This document shows positions 32,774 through 41,995 of a stretch of 64,000 bases of DNA, one piece after another. Both the position numbers and the translations under genes were made by a program. The first letter of the stretch is position 1. Every line of letters begins with the position of its first letter. The stretch is from an uncultured Pseudomonadales bacterium. GTDB taxonomy: Bacteria > Pseudomonadota > Gammaproteobacteria > Pseudomonadales > Balneatricaceae. The notes beneath the pieces were generated by a model. That model did no database searches, was not told where the DNA came from, and was given only the letters and a program-made list of their open reading frames with translations. Where the stretch lies: contig CALSNA010000001.1 in NCBI GenBank assembly GCA_943787595.1, positions 359,917 to 423,916 of the forward strand, written 5' to 3'.

Positions 32774-33168
32774 TTACTGGCGCTCGTGTCTTTCGATCCG
32801 TCGCTGCAGCTGGTTCTGTTTGATCAGCGCCCGGCAGGTCACCTGGATCATCATCAGCAATGCCGCGATAAACAGCAGCGCCATGGCGGACCAGCCAAAA
32901 TCAACCCAGGGCCGATAATGGCTGACATCCAGATTGAACATGGCCTCTGATACATAGATCAGGGTGAGTCCAGTCCACAGGGCAATGATGATGGCCACCA
33001 CGACCAGCAGGTCATTAAGCCTTGGGTGCTGGTGCCACAGGCGCCGGTGCTCGGTGCCGGACTGGTCAGCATCTTAAACCAGCCGGTCCAGCCCAGGGGG
33101 ATGGTCAGTAAATACAGCGTATGGGAGATGCCCTGTAAAAAGTCGGGGCTGAGTGTGGGCAGGGTCAT
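32774..33168 (-). pseudogene. Small membrane protein, probably frameshifted
   Basis: The N-terminal frame (from 33168) reads MTLPTLSPDFLQGISHTLYL and a first membrane segment, then becomes low-quality. The other frame, open from 33073 without a start codon, reads EHRRLWHQHPRLNDLLVVV and two more membrane segments to 32774, ending QLQRRIERHERQ. A one-base indel near 33055-33065 would join them into one protein of about 130 residues with three membrane helices. The two frames are the expected distance apart for a single indel, so I treat them as one broken gene. Confidence 0.6.
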
Positions 33169-33181
33169 GGCTCGGGGTTTC

Positions 33182-34123
33182 TCACGGTTTGGTCATGGGG
33201 TCAAGCTGGCCGGTTTTAGTGGTGTTAATGGCACTGGCCTGACTGCTTAATGTACTGGCACAACTGGGGCCCTGGGTTGGCCCCATGGAGTGGTCATGGT
33301 TGTGACTGGCCAGGGCCGAAAGTGCAGTAGCCGTGGCGGTGGCCAGTTGCTGGATGATATTCAGCAGGTTGTGGTCCTGATTGCCGATCCACCACGTTTT
33401 TGCCTCGCAGTGGCGGCTGCCGGTGGTGATCTCGTGGGCGTTGCCAGCGGTGAGATCCTGGCGGTTGCCCGCCACGGTGGTGCTGAAATTGCCCCCGGTA
33501 CCCAGCTGGATGTGGTGTTCTGCGAGCACGTTCAGGGCACCACTTTCCATGTGTTTGATGCCGCCCACCTGTTCGGTGCTGTGCTCCTGGATCTGGCGCA
33601 GCTCATTGAGCACCCGGGTTAAACTTTCCTGAGCCTGGGTGATGCGCCCGGCGCTGATATCCGTAATACCGGCATCGGTGGTGCGGCTGATATTGCCCTG
33701 GGCATCCATTTTTTGGGATACATTTGCCCGCTGTTGCCAGACCTGCTCATCGGGGCCACAGTCAGGCAGGCTCTGCCGGGTGGGCAGCACCGAACGGATA
33801 AACGGCAGCCAGGGCCGGCCGTAGGCCCAGGCGATCTCAACCACTGCGCCTGGTTGGGGCAGGCAGGCCAGCCCCCGCTGCGGTCCCGCGCCTGGGAGTG
33901 AAACGGGAACCGCTTGTAGCAGGGGCTGGCCTGTATCAACCTGGCCATGCTCATCGAGCAGCCGGACATCGACCGCATAGCGGGGCCGGAAAGGATCAGC
34001 CAGACCGCCGTCGGTGGGGGCTTCGGTGTGGCGTTCTACCACCGCGAAGGCGGGCAGGTGATGGCCGGCCCGTAATTCGGGATATAATCTTAATATAAGT
34101 CGCCGCACGGTTTCAATGATCAT
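33182..34123 (-). CDS. Baseplate assembly / spike protein, gpV-like
   Basis: The 313-residue protein has the P2 gpV layout: an OB-fold-like N-terminal domain with PQPGAVVEIAWAYGRPWLPF, then a repetitive beta region rich in Thr/Ala/Gly/Ile (NISRTTDAGITDISAGRIT, FSTTVAGNRQDLTAGNAHEI), which suits the trimeric membrane-piercing spike. The end is long and Ala/Ser/Thr-rich with HNHDHSMG, a histidine cluster that could bind the apical iron of such spikes. It overlaps the hub gene (34120) by 4 bases. Confidence 0.8.
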   Translation of the reverse strand: MIIETVRRLILRLYPELRAGHHLPAFAVVERHTEAPTDGGLADPFRPRYAVDVRLLDEHGQVDTGQPLLQAVPVSLPGAGPQRGLACLPQPGAVVEIAWAYGRPWLPFIRSVLPTRQSLPDCGPDEQVWQQRANVSQKMDAQGNISRTTDAGITDISAGRITQAQESLTRVLNELRQIQEHSTEQVGGIKHMESGALNVLAEHHIQLGTGGNFSTTVAGNRQDLTAGNAHEITTGSRHCEAKTWWIGNQDHNLLNIIQQLATATATALSALASHNHDHSMGPTQGPSCASTLSSQASAINTTKTGQLDPMTKP

Positions 34124-34854
34124 GCCGCTGCCTGTCGCTTTAAGTGGCGGGTCCAGGGGTCACGCTGCCAGGTCAGCACCATATTAACGCCGCTGGTCTC
34201 CACCTGGGTGATGATGACCGGCTCGGTGCTGCCGATCTGGATCTGCGCCCCGGGCCGGATGGCGGGCACCACGGGCAGGGTGGCCCGGTTGGCTGTGGTC
34301 AGTCGGGCAAACTGGCGCGGTGGTATGGTCAGGGTTTTGCCGGCCCAGGGCATGTTGTCCCAGCTGCCCACATACACCCGGCCGTCCACCTGCTGCTGCC
34401 ACACATAACGGGGCAGGTTAAAGCCCGCCCCCAGGTTATCCAGGGCCAGATAACCGCCGCCGGTGTGATGGAATACCGGCAGCATCGCCTGTTGCCAGTC
34501 ACCATCCCCCAGCACCCACTGCAGGGGGCACTGGGCACTGATGGCCTGCAGAATATCTTTGGCCCGACAGTGGCGCAGGGCCAGGGGCACCCGCTGGTTG
34601 AGCACGGCGGTCAGCTCCCGGGCCAGCACCCGCTGCTGCTGGTCATTCATGGGGTAGCACTGTTCCACATAGCCCACGAACACAATGGCCATCGGATCAC
34701 CATAGCCGAGTGAGAACTGCACCAGACCGTGCACGGGCTTTTCTGACTGGATTACCAGCATGGCTCTGCCGGGCGTATTGAGATCAAGCGTGACGGTTTC
34801 CTGAACCAGTTTGTATTCCGTCTGGCCAATCATCAGCCGTTTATGCAGCCGCAT
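34120..34854 (-). CDS. Baseplate hub protein, gpD/late-control-like
   Basis: This 244-residue protein precedes the spike gene, in the place of P2 gpD, and has hub-like features: an N-terminal domain (VTLDLNTPGRAMLVIQ; FVGYVEQCYP) and a middle part (ALRHCRAKDILQAISAQCPL) with a Trp-rich strand domain. The hub sits inside the baseplate and connects tube to spike. It is short for gpD. Assignment is by position and fold impression, not by a decisive motif. Confidence 0.65.
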   Translation of the reverse strand: MRLHKRLMIGQTEYKLVQETVTLDLNTPGRAMLVIQSEKPVHGLVQFSLGYGDPMAIVFVGYVEQCYPMNDQQQRVLARELTAVLNQRVPLALRHCRAKDILQAISAQCPLQWVLGDGDWQQAMLPVFHHTGGGYLALDNLGAGFNLPRYVWQQQVDGRVYVGSWDNMPWAGKTLTIPPRQFARLTTANRATLPVVPAIRPGAQIQIGSTEPVIITQVETSGVNMVLTWQRDPWTRHLKRQAAA

Positions 34855-35405
34855 TAGCTGGACTCCCCTGATGGGGCCAGCAACTGGTCGACCGCTTTTA
34901 ATATCTGTTCAAAGCCGGTCAGGGTTTGTACATCCTGAGCCTGGGTAGCCTCAAGGGTCACGGCCTCACCGGCTGTGGTGGTGGCGACCACCTTTGGCTG
35001 CTGGCTGCGTTGTTCACGCTGCTCGGGGACACTGAACCTCTGGCGCAGGGCAAAGCGCACCACCCAGGCTTGCTTCCCGGACAGTACACTGACCCGCAGC
35101 TGGTCGGTGAACTCCACCTGTCTGATGTCCAGGGACTCGGCCAGGGGATCGGCAATGGTGTAGATCAGGGGCTTGCCGGTGGCGTCCACGGCTTCGGCCA
35201 CGCCGGTCAGGCCGCGCAGCTGCTGTGCCTGGTCAAACCGGATATGCACACTGACACTGAGTTTTTTACCCTTGTTGCCGGTGGTGACGGTATCGGTGCC
35301 GCTGGTCTGGCCGCTAATGTCCTGGCGGGCCAGGGTCATGGCCATGGCCACCTGCAAATCCGTGCCGGGCACGGTGTAGTCAGTGGTTTCATGGCTTAAC
35401 ATCAT
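34854..35405 (-). CDS. Baseplate-associated protein, unknown
   Basis: This 183-residue protein starts MMLSHETTDYTVPGTDLQVA and consists mainly of beta-strands with a VHIRFDQAQQLRGLTGVAEA segment. It overlaps its neighbours on both sides (stop/start overlap with the hub gene), so it belongs to the baseplate module. In related phages a protein of similar size sits between the hub and the larger next gene; its function is not known to me. Confidence 0.6.
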   Translation of the reverse strand: MMLSHETTDYTVPGTDLQVAMAMTLARQDISGQTSGTDTVTTGNKGKKLSVSVHIRFDQAQQLRGLTGVAEAVDATGKPLIYTIADPLAESLDIRQVEFTDQLRVSVLSGKQAWVVRFALRQRFSVPEQREQRSQQPKVVATTTAGEAVTLEATQAQDVQTLTGFEQILKAVDQLLAPSGESS

Positions 35406-36268
35406 GAGCGGTACCCATCCAGGGCGCCATCGGGACCGATCATCACGGTCAGGGCGGTCAGGGACGCCACGGTATCGGGCATCTGCTGCTGCAGTTGACC
35501 GGCCAGATCCCCGGGGCCGCTGCCCTGCAGGTCAATGATCGGGACCGGACGCGGATTCAATCCGGCCGCCCAGGTGTTAAAGGCCGTCAACCGGGTATCC
35601 CGTTCACTTTGACGCCGGGTCATAAAATCCTGTAATGCGGTGACCGGGTCGGGTTCGACCGTGGCACTCATTTGGGCCAGTAGCCCACCCCGGTGGCGGC
35701 GCTGATCGGCGGCGGTCTGGATCTGGTGTGGTTGCCGGGCTTTGAAGTGCGGGTACATGGCTACTGCCGGCGTCTTTAGCTTGTCCTGTTTCAGGGTGTG
35801 CAGCTGTCTGGCCCGGGTGTGGCAGAACTGTAGCTCTGGCAGGGGTAACCATGCCAGCAGGCGCTCCAGTTCACTGATCCAGGTGCCCAGGCTGTTGGCG
35901 CTCACCAGAATGGCCAGCAACTCGGTGCAGCCGGCTGTGGCCGGATCGTGGGGGTCGCGCAGTTTGTTGACGGCGGTGGTGATGGCCTGGGCCGGGCTTA
36001 AATATCCGGCACTTTGTTGTGACAGGATACCCTGGCCGGTCTCTGCACAGCCCTGGGTCCAGGGGTGAATGGTGAGCACCTGGCAGGTTTTCGCCTGGGT
36101 TTGTTTGAGTTGCTCCAGGGTGTCTGCACTGGCTGTGGCGTCGCTACTGATGGGCGTGGTTTGCCAGCGGGATCTCGCGCCCAGACCATCCAGATCAGCC
36201 AGCTGCTGCCGGGTTTGGGTTGCCATGGCAGCCAGGGTGGCGGTGGGGTCGGTACCGGACCAGGTCAT
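35402..36268 (-). CDS. Phage structural protein, unknown (288 aa)
   Basis: A mostly helical, Gln/Ala/Thr-rich protein (TATLAAMATQTRQQLADLDG; LLAILVSANSLGTWISELER). It overlaps the preceding gene by 4 bases and touches the next. Helical content and position beside hub and fibre genes suggest a baseplate or DNA-ejection part; no family recognised. Confidence 0.6.
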   Translation of the reverse strand: MTWSGTDPTATLAAMATQTRQQLADLDGLGARSRWQTTPISSDATASADTLEQLKQTQAKTCQVLTIHPWTQGCAETGQGILSQQSAGYLSPAQAITTAVNKLRDPHDPATAGCTELLAILVSANSLGTWISELERLLAWLPLPELQFCHTRARQLHTLKQDKLKTPAVAMYPHFKARQPHQIQTAADQRRHRGGLLAQMSATVEPDPVTALQDFMTRRQSERDTRLTAFNTWAAGLNPRPVPIIDLQGSGPGDLAGQLQQQMPDTVASLTALTVMIGPDGALDGYRS

Positions 36269-36269
36269 G

Positions 36270-36569
36270 TCAGTTTACCAATTCAGTGTCGGTGCTGGTG
36301 TCAGCCAGATCGGTATCCGGTGCCGGGGGTAACGCGGCTTTGGCCTCGGCATGGGCCAGCACAAAGGGGTCCACGTCGCCGGCCCCGGCTTCGGTGTTCA
36401 GTTGTTTGGGATCGACCCACTCGATGTGTCCCTGTTGCCCGTCCCACTGAATGGCCCAGGGCTGGCGCGGGTAGTTCCTGCGGGCCACGATCGCCGTCAT
36501 GTCGACCGGCAGACACAGGCCATCAACACAGATATAACCATCTTCAAAACTTACGCTGACTCTGGGCAT
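36270..36569 (-). CDS. Small protein downstream of the tail fibre, possible fibre chaperone
   Basis: This 99-residue acidic protein (WAIQWDGQQGHIEWVDPKQ; many Asp/Glu/Ala at the end) directly follows the tail fibre gene, where many phages encode a fibre assembly chaperone. AAGGAG precedes the ATG. Function is inferred from position only. Confidence 0.6.
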   Translation of the reverse strand: MPRVSVSFEDGYICVDGLCLPVDMTAIVARRNYPRQPWAIQWDGQQGHIEWVDPKQLNTEAGAGDVDPFVLAHAEAKAALPPAPDTDLADTSTDTELVN

Positions 36570-36578
36570 GGTGACTCC

Positions 36579-37934
36579 TTATACTTCCAGTTTCATAATA
36601 AAAATCAGGGCAAAAAACTGCGGCCGGTTGTCCTGGGCCGTGCCGGTAAAGGTTCCGGTGCCCCCATGGGCGTGGGCCTCGCCGCCCCCGGCACCGCCCG
36701 TGTTGACGTTGCCATCGCCGGGCTGATTGGAGGCAAAGATCCGCGTAGGGCCTGAGGCCCCTCGGGGGCCATACCAGCCGGACTGGTGCACATGCCAGGG
36801 CATCTGCTTCTTGCTCAGGGTGTGGGGCTGCACCGTGACCTGGACGCTACCGGCCGGGGTGATTTCATTTTTGCCCCCCTTGTCGCCGGGTTTTGGGTCG
36901 CCATCACGCTGGCCCGCCCCGACAATAAATGACCCGCGCAGGTCAGGGGTGCCCTGGGTGCCATCACACAGGGCCCAGCCGGCGGGGATCTGGTCCAGGG
37001 TAATGCCGTATTTGATCTTGATGTCACCCGGCTGGTACAGATCCAGCTGCTCCAGTTGTTCCCTGAGGTATTGCCGGGTGACCAGCTCAAAATTTGTGGG
37101 TGGCTCAACCACCACGGCACCAGACGCATTGACCTGGGCTAATTTAGTGACATAGTGTGGCCGGCCATCAGTGTCGGTGTAGTTGTGCAGGGTATCCTGT
37201 TGCCAGCGCCAGTCCAGGCTGACCACCTGATTGCCGGTGGCATCGCCTTGTTGTAAGACATCCAGCCACAGGCAACAGGCCGTGCCCCAGTGGGCCAGGG
37301 TGGCCGGGTTGAAGGTGCGCCCGGTGGTGGTGACCCGGATGCCGCCGACGTAGCCTGCTCCAGGAGTGACCCGGTACTGGTTGCCCTCGCGCACCAGGGC
37401 AAAGGCCCCGTCAAAAAAAGCCGACTCGCCATAGATATCCAGACTGGCCAGGCGCTGGCGCTCGTCGATGCCGGCCAGACGGGCGGTGAAATCAATCTGC
37501 CAGCTGGCCGCACTGACGGTGATGCCGGTGGCCCCCTGCGCTCCGTCAAAGGCAAGCATAAAGTTGCGGGTCAGGGTGTTGCCCGTGATGCTGGCCGTCG
37601 TGGCCCGCTTGGCCTGGGTGGGCACGTGGCTGATCGCGGCCAGCGTGTTGTCGGTACTGGACACCAGACCGATCCAGTTGAACTCAAAGTCCCCCAGGGT
37701 GCTGGGTAATACGGCTGAATACACCACCAGGCTGGGGTTGACATAGCCGGTCTGACTGACCGGCATCTGGTGCACAATGCGGCTGGCTTCAGGCAGCCCT
37801 GCATTGCGGTCGATGGCGGCCAGGTGATCCTGCCCCGGAATGTGGGCAAACACAAACCGGTCAATGATCAGGCTCTGGCCCCGGGCCTGCTGCCGGGCGA
37901 TCAGTGTTTCACCGGCAATCGTGATGATGGACAT
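36579..37934 (-). CDS. Tail fibre protein with N-terminal tail-collar domain
   Basis: The 451-residue protein begins MSIITIAGETLIARQQA, the phage tail-collar fibre domain (SLVVYSAVLPSTLGDFEFNW, IGLVSSTDNTLAAISHVP) that attaches H-type fibres to the baseplate. The C-terminus is a collar-like tip: IPAGWALCDGTQGTPDLRGS, FIVGAGQ, and the end RPQFFALIFIMKLEV. The ATG at 37934 follows GAGGAGGG; an upstream in-frame start at 37958 is less likely. It would determine host adsorption. Confidence 0.85.
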   Translation of the reverse strand: MSIITIAGETLIARQQARGQSLIIDRFVFAHIPGQDHLAAIDRNAGLPEASRIVHQMPVSQTGYVNPSLVVYSAVLPSTLGDFEFNWIGLVSSTDNTLAAISHVPTQAKRATTASITGNTLTRNFMLAFDGAQGATGITVSAASWQIDFTARLAGIDERQRLASLDIYGESAFFDGAFALVREGNQYRVTPGAGYVGGIRVTTTGRTFNPATLAHWGTACCLWLDVLQQGDATGNQVVSLDWRWQQDTLHNYTDTDGRPHYVTKLAQVNASGAVVVEPPTNFELVTRQYLREQLEQLDLYQPGDIKIKYGITLDQIPAGWALCDGTQGTPDLRGSFIVGAGQRDGDPKPGDKGGKNEITPAGSVQVTVQPHTLSKKQMPWHVHQSGWYGPRGASGPTRIFASNQPGDGNVNTGGAGGGEAHAHGGTGTFTGTAQDNRPQFFALIFIMKLEV

Positions 37935-37958
37935 AAGCCCTCCTCTGGTAATAATCAT

Positions 37959-38504
37959 TCATGGCAGCATGGCCACCGATTGCTGCTGCTCGCTGCCAAA
38001 CTCAGTGTGCAATACGCGGACATCTATGGGTTCGTTGAGGGCTGCCAGCCGGTAACGGCGGCAGGTGCGGCCATACCGCTGGATCAGGGCCATGAGCTGG
38101 TCCATGTCCCTGCTCAGATGTTCATTGCTCAGATACAGGATGATGACATCCCAGTCCTGACCGTAGGGGCGCTGCTCGATCTCCACCTGACCCAGCCCAA
38201 GCCGGGCCATGATGCGCCGGAACCCGGCCACACTGCCGGCATCCAGGGCATTGCTGTAGGCGTGCTTGACCCGCTTGCGGTAACGGTGTTCTGGCTCACG
38301 GGGCAGCCGGTCAAGACCCCGGCCCCAGGCGATCAGATCCAGCAGGGCCAGCTCACAGGTGTCCGGGTCTAGCTGGCCGCTGGGCCAGCTGCTCCAGACC
38401 TGCACCTGGTCCCACCACTGATCCAGGGCCTGACGGAACAGGTCCAGGCTGCCGGCACTTTGCCAGAAGGTCAGGCTGATGCGCGGGCGTTGGGGGTTGT
38501 TCAT
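37959..38504 (-). CDS. Baseplate wedge protein, gpI-like
   Basis: This 181-residue protein lies between the fibre and gpJ genes, as P2 gene I. It has Trp-rich N-terminal helices (DQWWDQVQVWSSW) and LALLDLIAWGRGLDRLPREP. Phage tail protein I forms part of the baseplate wedge with gpJ. It overlaps gpJ by 4 bases. Confidence 0.8.
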   Translation of the reverse strand: MNNPQRPRISLTFWQSAGSLDLFRQALDQWWDQVQVWSSWPSGQLDPDTCELALLDLIAWGRGLDRLPREPEHRYRKRVKHAYSNALDAGSVAGFRRIMARLGLGQVEIEQRPYGQDWDVIILYLSNEHLSRDMDQLMALIQRYGRTCRRYRLAALNEPIDVRVLHTEFGSEQQQSVAMLP

Positions 38505-39715
38505 GTGGCCTCCGGGGTCCAGGTCAGGTTAAGACTGGCCAGCCGGGCCACGGCCAGGGTGGTGACCACGTCGGTCTGGCCCCAGGTAATGGAGATCAGG
38601 CCGGTACAACCCTGGTGCAGTTCCTCACCCAGTCTTGAGAAACTGAACCGGCTGTAGTGCCGGGTCCGGGTCATTTTAAAGGCGCTGTTCTCGCGGAAGG
38701 CACAGCGGATCATCTGCTCAACCCGCTGTTGCAGGGCGGTCAGTTCGGTGCTGATCAGGGTATTGTTATAAATCAACGTGGCACTGACCGGGGTGGCCTG
38801 CTCGGGCATGGCCAGCACCAGCAGGTCGTCGCCGTGGCCGTGGTTCTCCCGGGTGGTGATGTACTCGTTGATCCGGTCCAGGTAGGTCTGGCTGACCACG
38901 CCGCTGTCAAACAACACATAGGCATTGGCACTGCCCGGGCCTCGGGGCGCATTGTGCTCAAAGTGCACCTGGTCGGGGGCCAGGGCGATCTGGCGGGCAA
39001 TCATGGCCCGGTATACGGCATCGGTGTGGAACTGGTTGACGGCGGCAAACTGGTCCCGGATGCGCAGGCGCAGGTCGCCGTCGCTTTCCAGATCGGCTCC
39101 CGGGGTGGTGATCCAGTTGCCGGCATTGGTGACCGCATCCACGCCGGTGACGGGCTGCTCTAAAATGGTGAAATACCCCGCCGCCAGATTGTAGGCACTG
39201 CCAGGATGTTCAGCCACGACGGCCACTGTCACGCTGGTGTCAGTCTCGGTCAGCCCGGCCACGGCCGTGGTGCTGACCTGATAGGACGTGCCATTGATGG
39301 CCACGGTTTTGACGGGTGTGTTAATGGGGATGGTCAACCGGGGGCCGGGGGCAGCACGGCTGAAGGTCAGTTGCCCCTGCAACCGGCTGGCCGGCTTGCG
39401 GGCCAGGTTCACGTTGGCGGCATGCTCATCCAGAAAGTTGCCGGTGGCGGTGGCGACAAACTGCTGCGGCATCAGGTGCCTGACCTGCAGGGCGACCAGC
39501 CACAGGACGGGTGCGGTTACCGTGGCCCTGAGCAGACGCCAGAAGGGGGAAAAGGCCGAGTCGTTGGAAAACCGGATCTCGTGCTGGTCGACCAGCTGCT
39601 GGAACTGCTGTTGCAGGCCCGTATCCGTGGTGGGCATGCCACTGGATTGCAGGGCCGTTAAAAAGGTCTGTTCCTGAGTGGTCAGGCTGGTTAAATCCAG
39701 TTTGGTATCAGCCAT
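38501..39715 (-). CDS. Baseplate protein, gpJ family
   Basis: The 404-residue protein has the baseplate J pattern: LATGNF-type motif QFVATATGNFLDEHAANVNL, GQLTFSRAAPGP, TAVAGLTETDTSVTVAVVAE, ATPGADLESDGDLRLR region, and the terminal domain. gpJ and gpI make the wedge that triggers sheath contraction. It overlaps gpI and the next gene upstream by a few bases. Confidence 0.88.
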   Translation of the reverse strand: MADTKLDLTSLTTQEQTFLTALQSSGMPTTDTGLQQQFQQLVDQHEIRFSNDSAFSPFWRLLRATVTAPVLWLVALQVRHLMPQQFVATATGNFLDEHAANVNLARKPASRLQGQLTFSRAAPGPRLTIPINTPVKTVAINGTSYQVSTTAVAGLTETDTSVTVAVVAEHPGSAYNLAAGYFTILEQPVTGVDAVTNAGNWITTPGADLESDGDLRLRIRDQFAAVNQFHTDAVYRAMIARQIALAPDQVHFEHNAPRGPGSANAYVLFDSGVVSQTYLDRINEYITTRENHGHGDDLLVLAMPEQATPVSATLIYNNTLISTELTALQQRVEQMIRCAFRENSAFKMTRTRHYSRFSFSRLGEELHQGCTGLISITWGQTDVVTTLAVARLASLNLTWTPEAT

Positions 39716-40058
39716 GATCGGTCCTCAGATTAACGTTGATGGTGCCAAATTCCAGGGTACTGGCCTGTATGGCCCAGATGGCGGTGTTAAGGTCATCGGT
39801 ACGCTGCGCAATCATCACACTGCCGGGCATGATGCGGGTATCGGCTTCAATGACCTGGCGGATCTTTTGCAGCAGCAGCCGGCGGATCTCACCACAGCGC
39901 TCGCCCACCATCTGCATCAGGTGGCCGCTTTCCAGAATGGCGTGTTGCACGTCCTGGGCGATGCTTTCGCCATCACAGACCCGGTCAGGCTGGCCGGCGG
40001 CATCGAGGCGCAGGTCGCCCTCAATGATCAACAGGTCCTCATATCTGGCATCTGCCAT
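39708..40058 (-). CDS. Small baseplate protein (DUF2590/gpW-like)
   Basis: The 116-residue protein begins MADARYEDLLIIEGDLRLDA and contains VCDGESIAQDVQHAILESGH, the pattern of DUF2590 proteins next to gpJ; these resemble gp25/gpW wedge parts in size and place. The frame continues upstream to 40085, but the ATG at 40058 matches the family start and lies just past the tape-measure stop. Confidence 0.78.
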   Translation of the reverse strand: MADARYEDLLIIEGDLRLDAAGQPDRVCDGESIAQDVQHAILESGHLMQMVGERCGEIRRLLLQKIRQVIEADTRIMPGSVMIAQRTDDLNTAIWAIQASTLEFGTINVNLRTDHG

Positions 40059-40060
40059 GA

Positions 40061-41995
40061 CTAGCCCCCCTGTCCGGTGAACCATTCAAGCATTGACTCC
40101 ATGACGCTGGGTTCCGGGTTGTTAATGTGAATATCCCCCACACTGACCTGCTGGCTCTGGGTTTTGCTGTTATTGATTTGTTGCAGCAGCCCGCCCCGGG
40201 GCACGGTACTTGCCGGAGTGGTGGCCAAAGCCGGTGCAGTGTTCAGGGTCGGTGTGGTGGCCAGGGTCGGTACGGTGGTCACAGCCGGTGGTGTGGCCAG
40301 GACGGGTGCCGTGGTCACAGCCGCTGGTGTGGTCACGGTCGGTGCCGGCCGGATGGCCGGTGTTGTATCGGCAAATGACAGGGTGTCAGTCAGCCAGCTA
40401 ATATCTGGCAATAGACTGCTCCAGTCCAGGGCCGACAGGTTGTCGGTGAACTGGTCCCACAGGGCGGGCAGGCTTTCGATCAGGCTGGCCAGCGCCTCAA
40501 ACGGGGCCATCAGGGTATCCAGTGCGGTCATTAGGGAATCGTGCCAGCCCAGCTCCAGCCAGGCAGCCTTGAGATCGTCCCACCAGTAGATCACGGCGGC
40601 GACCGATGCGACCAGGGCAGTCAGGCCGGCAATGACCCAGGTTACGGGATTGGCCCACAGGGCGGCATTGACCAGCCAGATCACCCCTTTCCAGGCCAGC
40701 ATGGCGGACTGGATCAGCCAGACAATGCCCTTAAAGGTCACCAGGGCAGCAGTCCAGCCGACCAGTCCCAGTTTGGCCACGCCGGACACGATGGCCAGCA
40801 GGGCCACAGCCCCGGCCATGCCGGTTATACCCAGCACCCCCAGACCCACCGCCCGGGTGAGGTTGGGAAACAACTGCGTCCAGCGGGTCAGTAACATGGC
40901 CCCTTCGGTCAGGGTATCCAGCATGGGGATCAGTATGGGTAATATGGCCTGACCCAGACTGATGCGCAGGGCGGTCAGGGAGGCAGCCCCCCGTTCAAGG
41001 GGATCAACCATGGCAGAAGCCATCTGGCGGGCTTTATCCATGCCCGTGACCTGGCCCAGGGTTTGCATGCTGCGGGCCAGACCGTCGGTATCTTTAAGCA
41101 ATAGTTTGATCAGGGCCACGGCTTGCATGCTGCCAAAGGCTTTTTTTAGTGCATCGCTTTCGGCCACATCCAGGGTGCTGCCAAACTTGCCCTGCAGCTG
41201 GGTGAGGATGTCCAGCATGGGCAACATCTGGCCATGGCTGTCGGTAAAGCTCAACCCCAGCGATGCCTGGGCCTTGCCCACTCCGGCCAGAAACGCCCGG
41301 TATTTGGTACCGGCTTCCGAGCCGCTCATGGTCGCCTGTAAAGTGCCTAAAATGGCTATTTGCCGGTCCATGCTGATGCCGGCACTGGTGGCATCGGCCC
41401 CCAGGGAGGCAAAGGCGGCTGACATCCTGGCCCCGTCGGTTTTAAACAGCTGTACGGCCGTAGCCGTTTGCCCGGTCAGTTGTTCGACCCAGTTACTGCG
41501 GCCCATGGCATTGGCCTGCTGGCCAAAAATACCATACATGGTGCCCATGTAGTCGGTGATGGTCCCGGCACTGGCTTTGGTAGCGAAGGCCAGCAGGTTG
41601 CTGGCTTCGGTGAACCGGGCCAGTTCACCCTGACCCAGGCCGCCGATGGCTGACTGGATATCATAACTGGAACGCACCACCTCGGTGGCGGCGGTGCCGT
41701 AATTCATGGAGAACTGCAGGGCGGTGTGACTGAGGCGCTGCAATTCCCGATCGGCGACCCCCAGGCTTTTGACTTCCCCCAGGGCGCGATCCAGGGCAAT
41801 GGCCGGCTGCAGCAGTCCGGTGATGGCCAGCCCCGTGGCAGCCAGACCCACAGCCCCGCCGGCAATCTGGCCAAAACCTTCGGTGGCGCTGCGTCTAAGG
41901 CTACCGATGGCCCGGTCAATACTGCGCATGGGGGCGCTGACCTGATCCATCAGGCCAATGCTGAACATGAGTCTTTCCAGGGCGGTAACGCTCAT
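40061..41995 (-). CDS. Tail tape measure protein
   Basis: The 644-residue protein opens MSVTALERLMFSIGLMDQVS and has long helices, a TP901-type phage tail region (SLGADATSAGISMDRQIAIL), a block of membrane-like helices in the middle (VALLAIVSGVAKLGLVGWTA and following), and a Pro/Thr/Ala repeat near the end. It sets tail length and may form a channel in the inner membrane on ejection. Its ATG overlaps the stop of the frameshift product upstream (TGA at 41994-41992), a feature of tail-chaperone/tape-measure junctions. Confidence 0.92.
   Translation of the reverse strand: MSVTALERLMFSIGLMDQVSAPMRSIDRAIGSLRRSATEGFGQIAGGAVGLAATGLAITGLLQPAIALDRALGEVKSLGVADRELQRLSHTALQFSMNYGTAATEVVRSSYDIQSAIGGLGQGELARFTEASNLLAFATKASAGTITDYMGTMYGIFGQQANAMGRSNWVEQLTGQTATAVQLFKTDGARMSAAFASLGADATSAGISMDRQIAILGTLQATMSGSEAGTKYRAFLAGVGKAQASLGLSFTDSHGQMLPMLDILTQLQGKFGSTLDVAESDALKKAFGSMQAVALIKLLLKDTDGLARSMQTLGQVTGMDKARQMASAMVDPLERGAASLTALRISLGQAILPILIPMLDTLTEGAMLLTRWTQLFPNLTRAVGLGVLGITGMAGAVALLAIVSGVAKLGLVGWTAALVTFKGIVWLIQSAMLAWKGVIWLVNAALWANPVTWVIAGLTALVASVAAVIYWWDDLKAAWLELGWHDSLMTALDTLMAPFEALASLIESLPALWDQFTDNLSALDWSSLLPDISWLTDTLSFADTTPAIRPAPTVTTPAAVTTAPVLATPPAVTTVPTLATTPTLNTAPALATTPASTVPRGGLLQQINNSKTQSQQVSVGDIHINNPEPSVMESMLEWFTGQGG
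40206..40345 (-). repeat. Degenerate tandem repeat in the tape measure gene
   Basis: The encoded segment is made of 7-12-residue units such as AVTTAPVLATPP, AVTTVPTLATTP and TLNTAPALATTP. DNA repeats share GGCCAGG and GTGGTCACAGCCG blocks. Such arrays change length by slippage; effect on tail length is unknown. Confidence 0.65.

Noticed and set aside
40962..41552. 196-codon plus-strand frame inside the tape measure gene
   Set aside because: Antisense shadow; no ribosome site and no homology.
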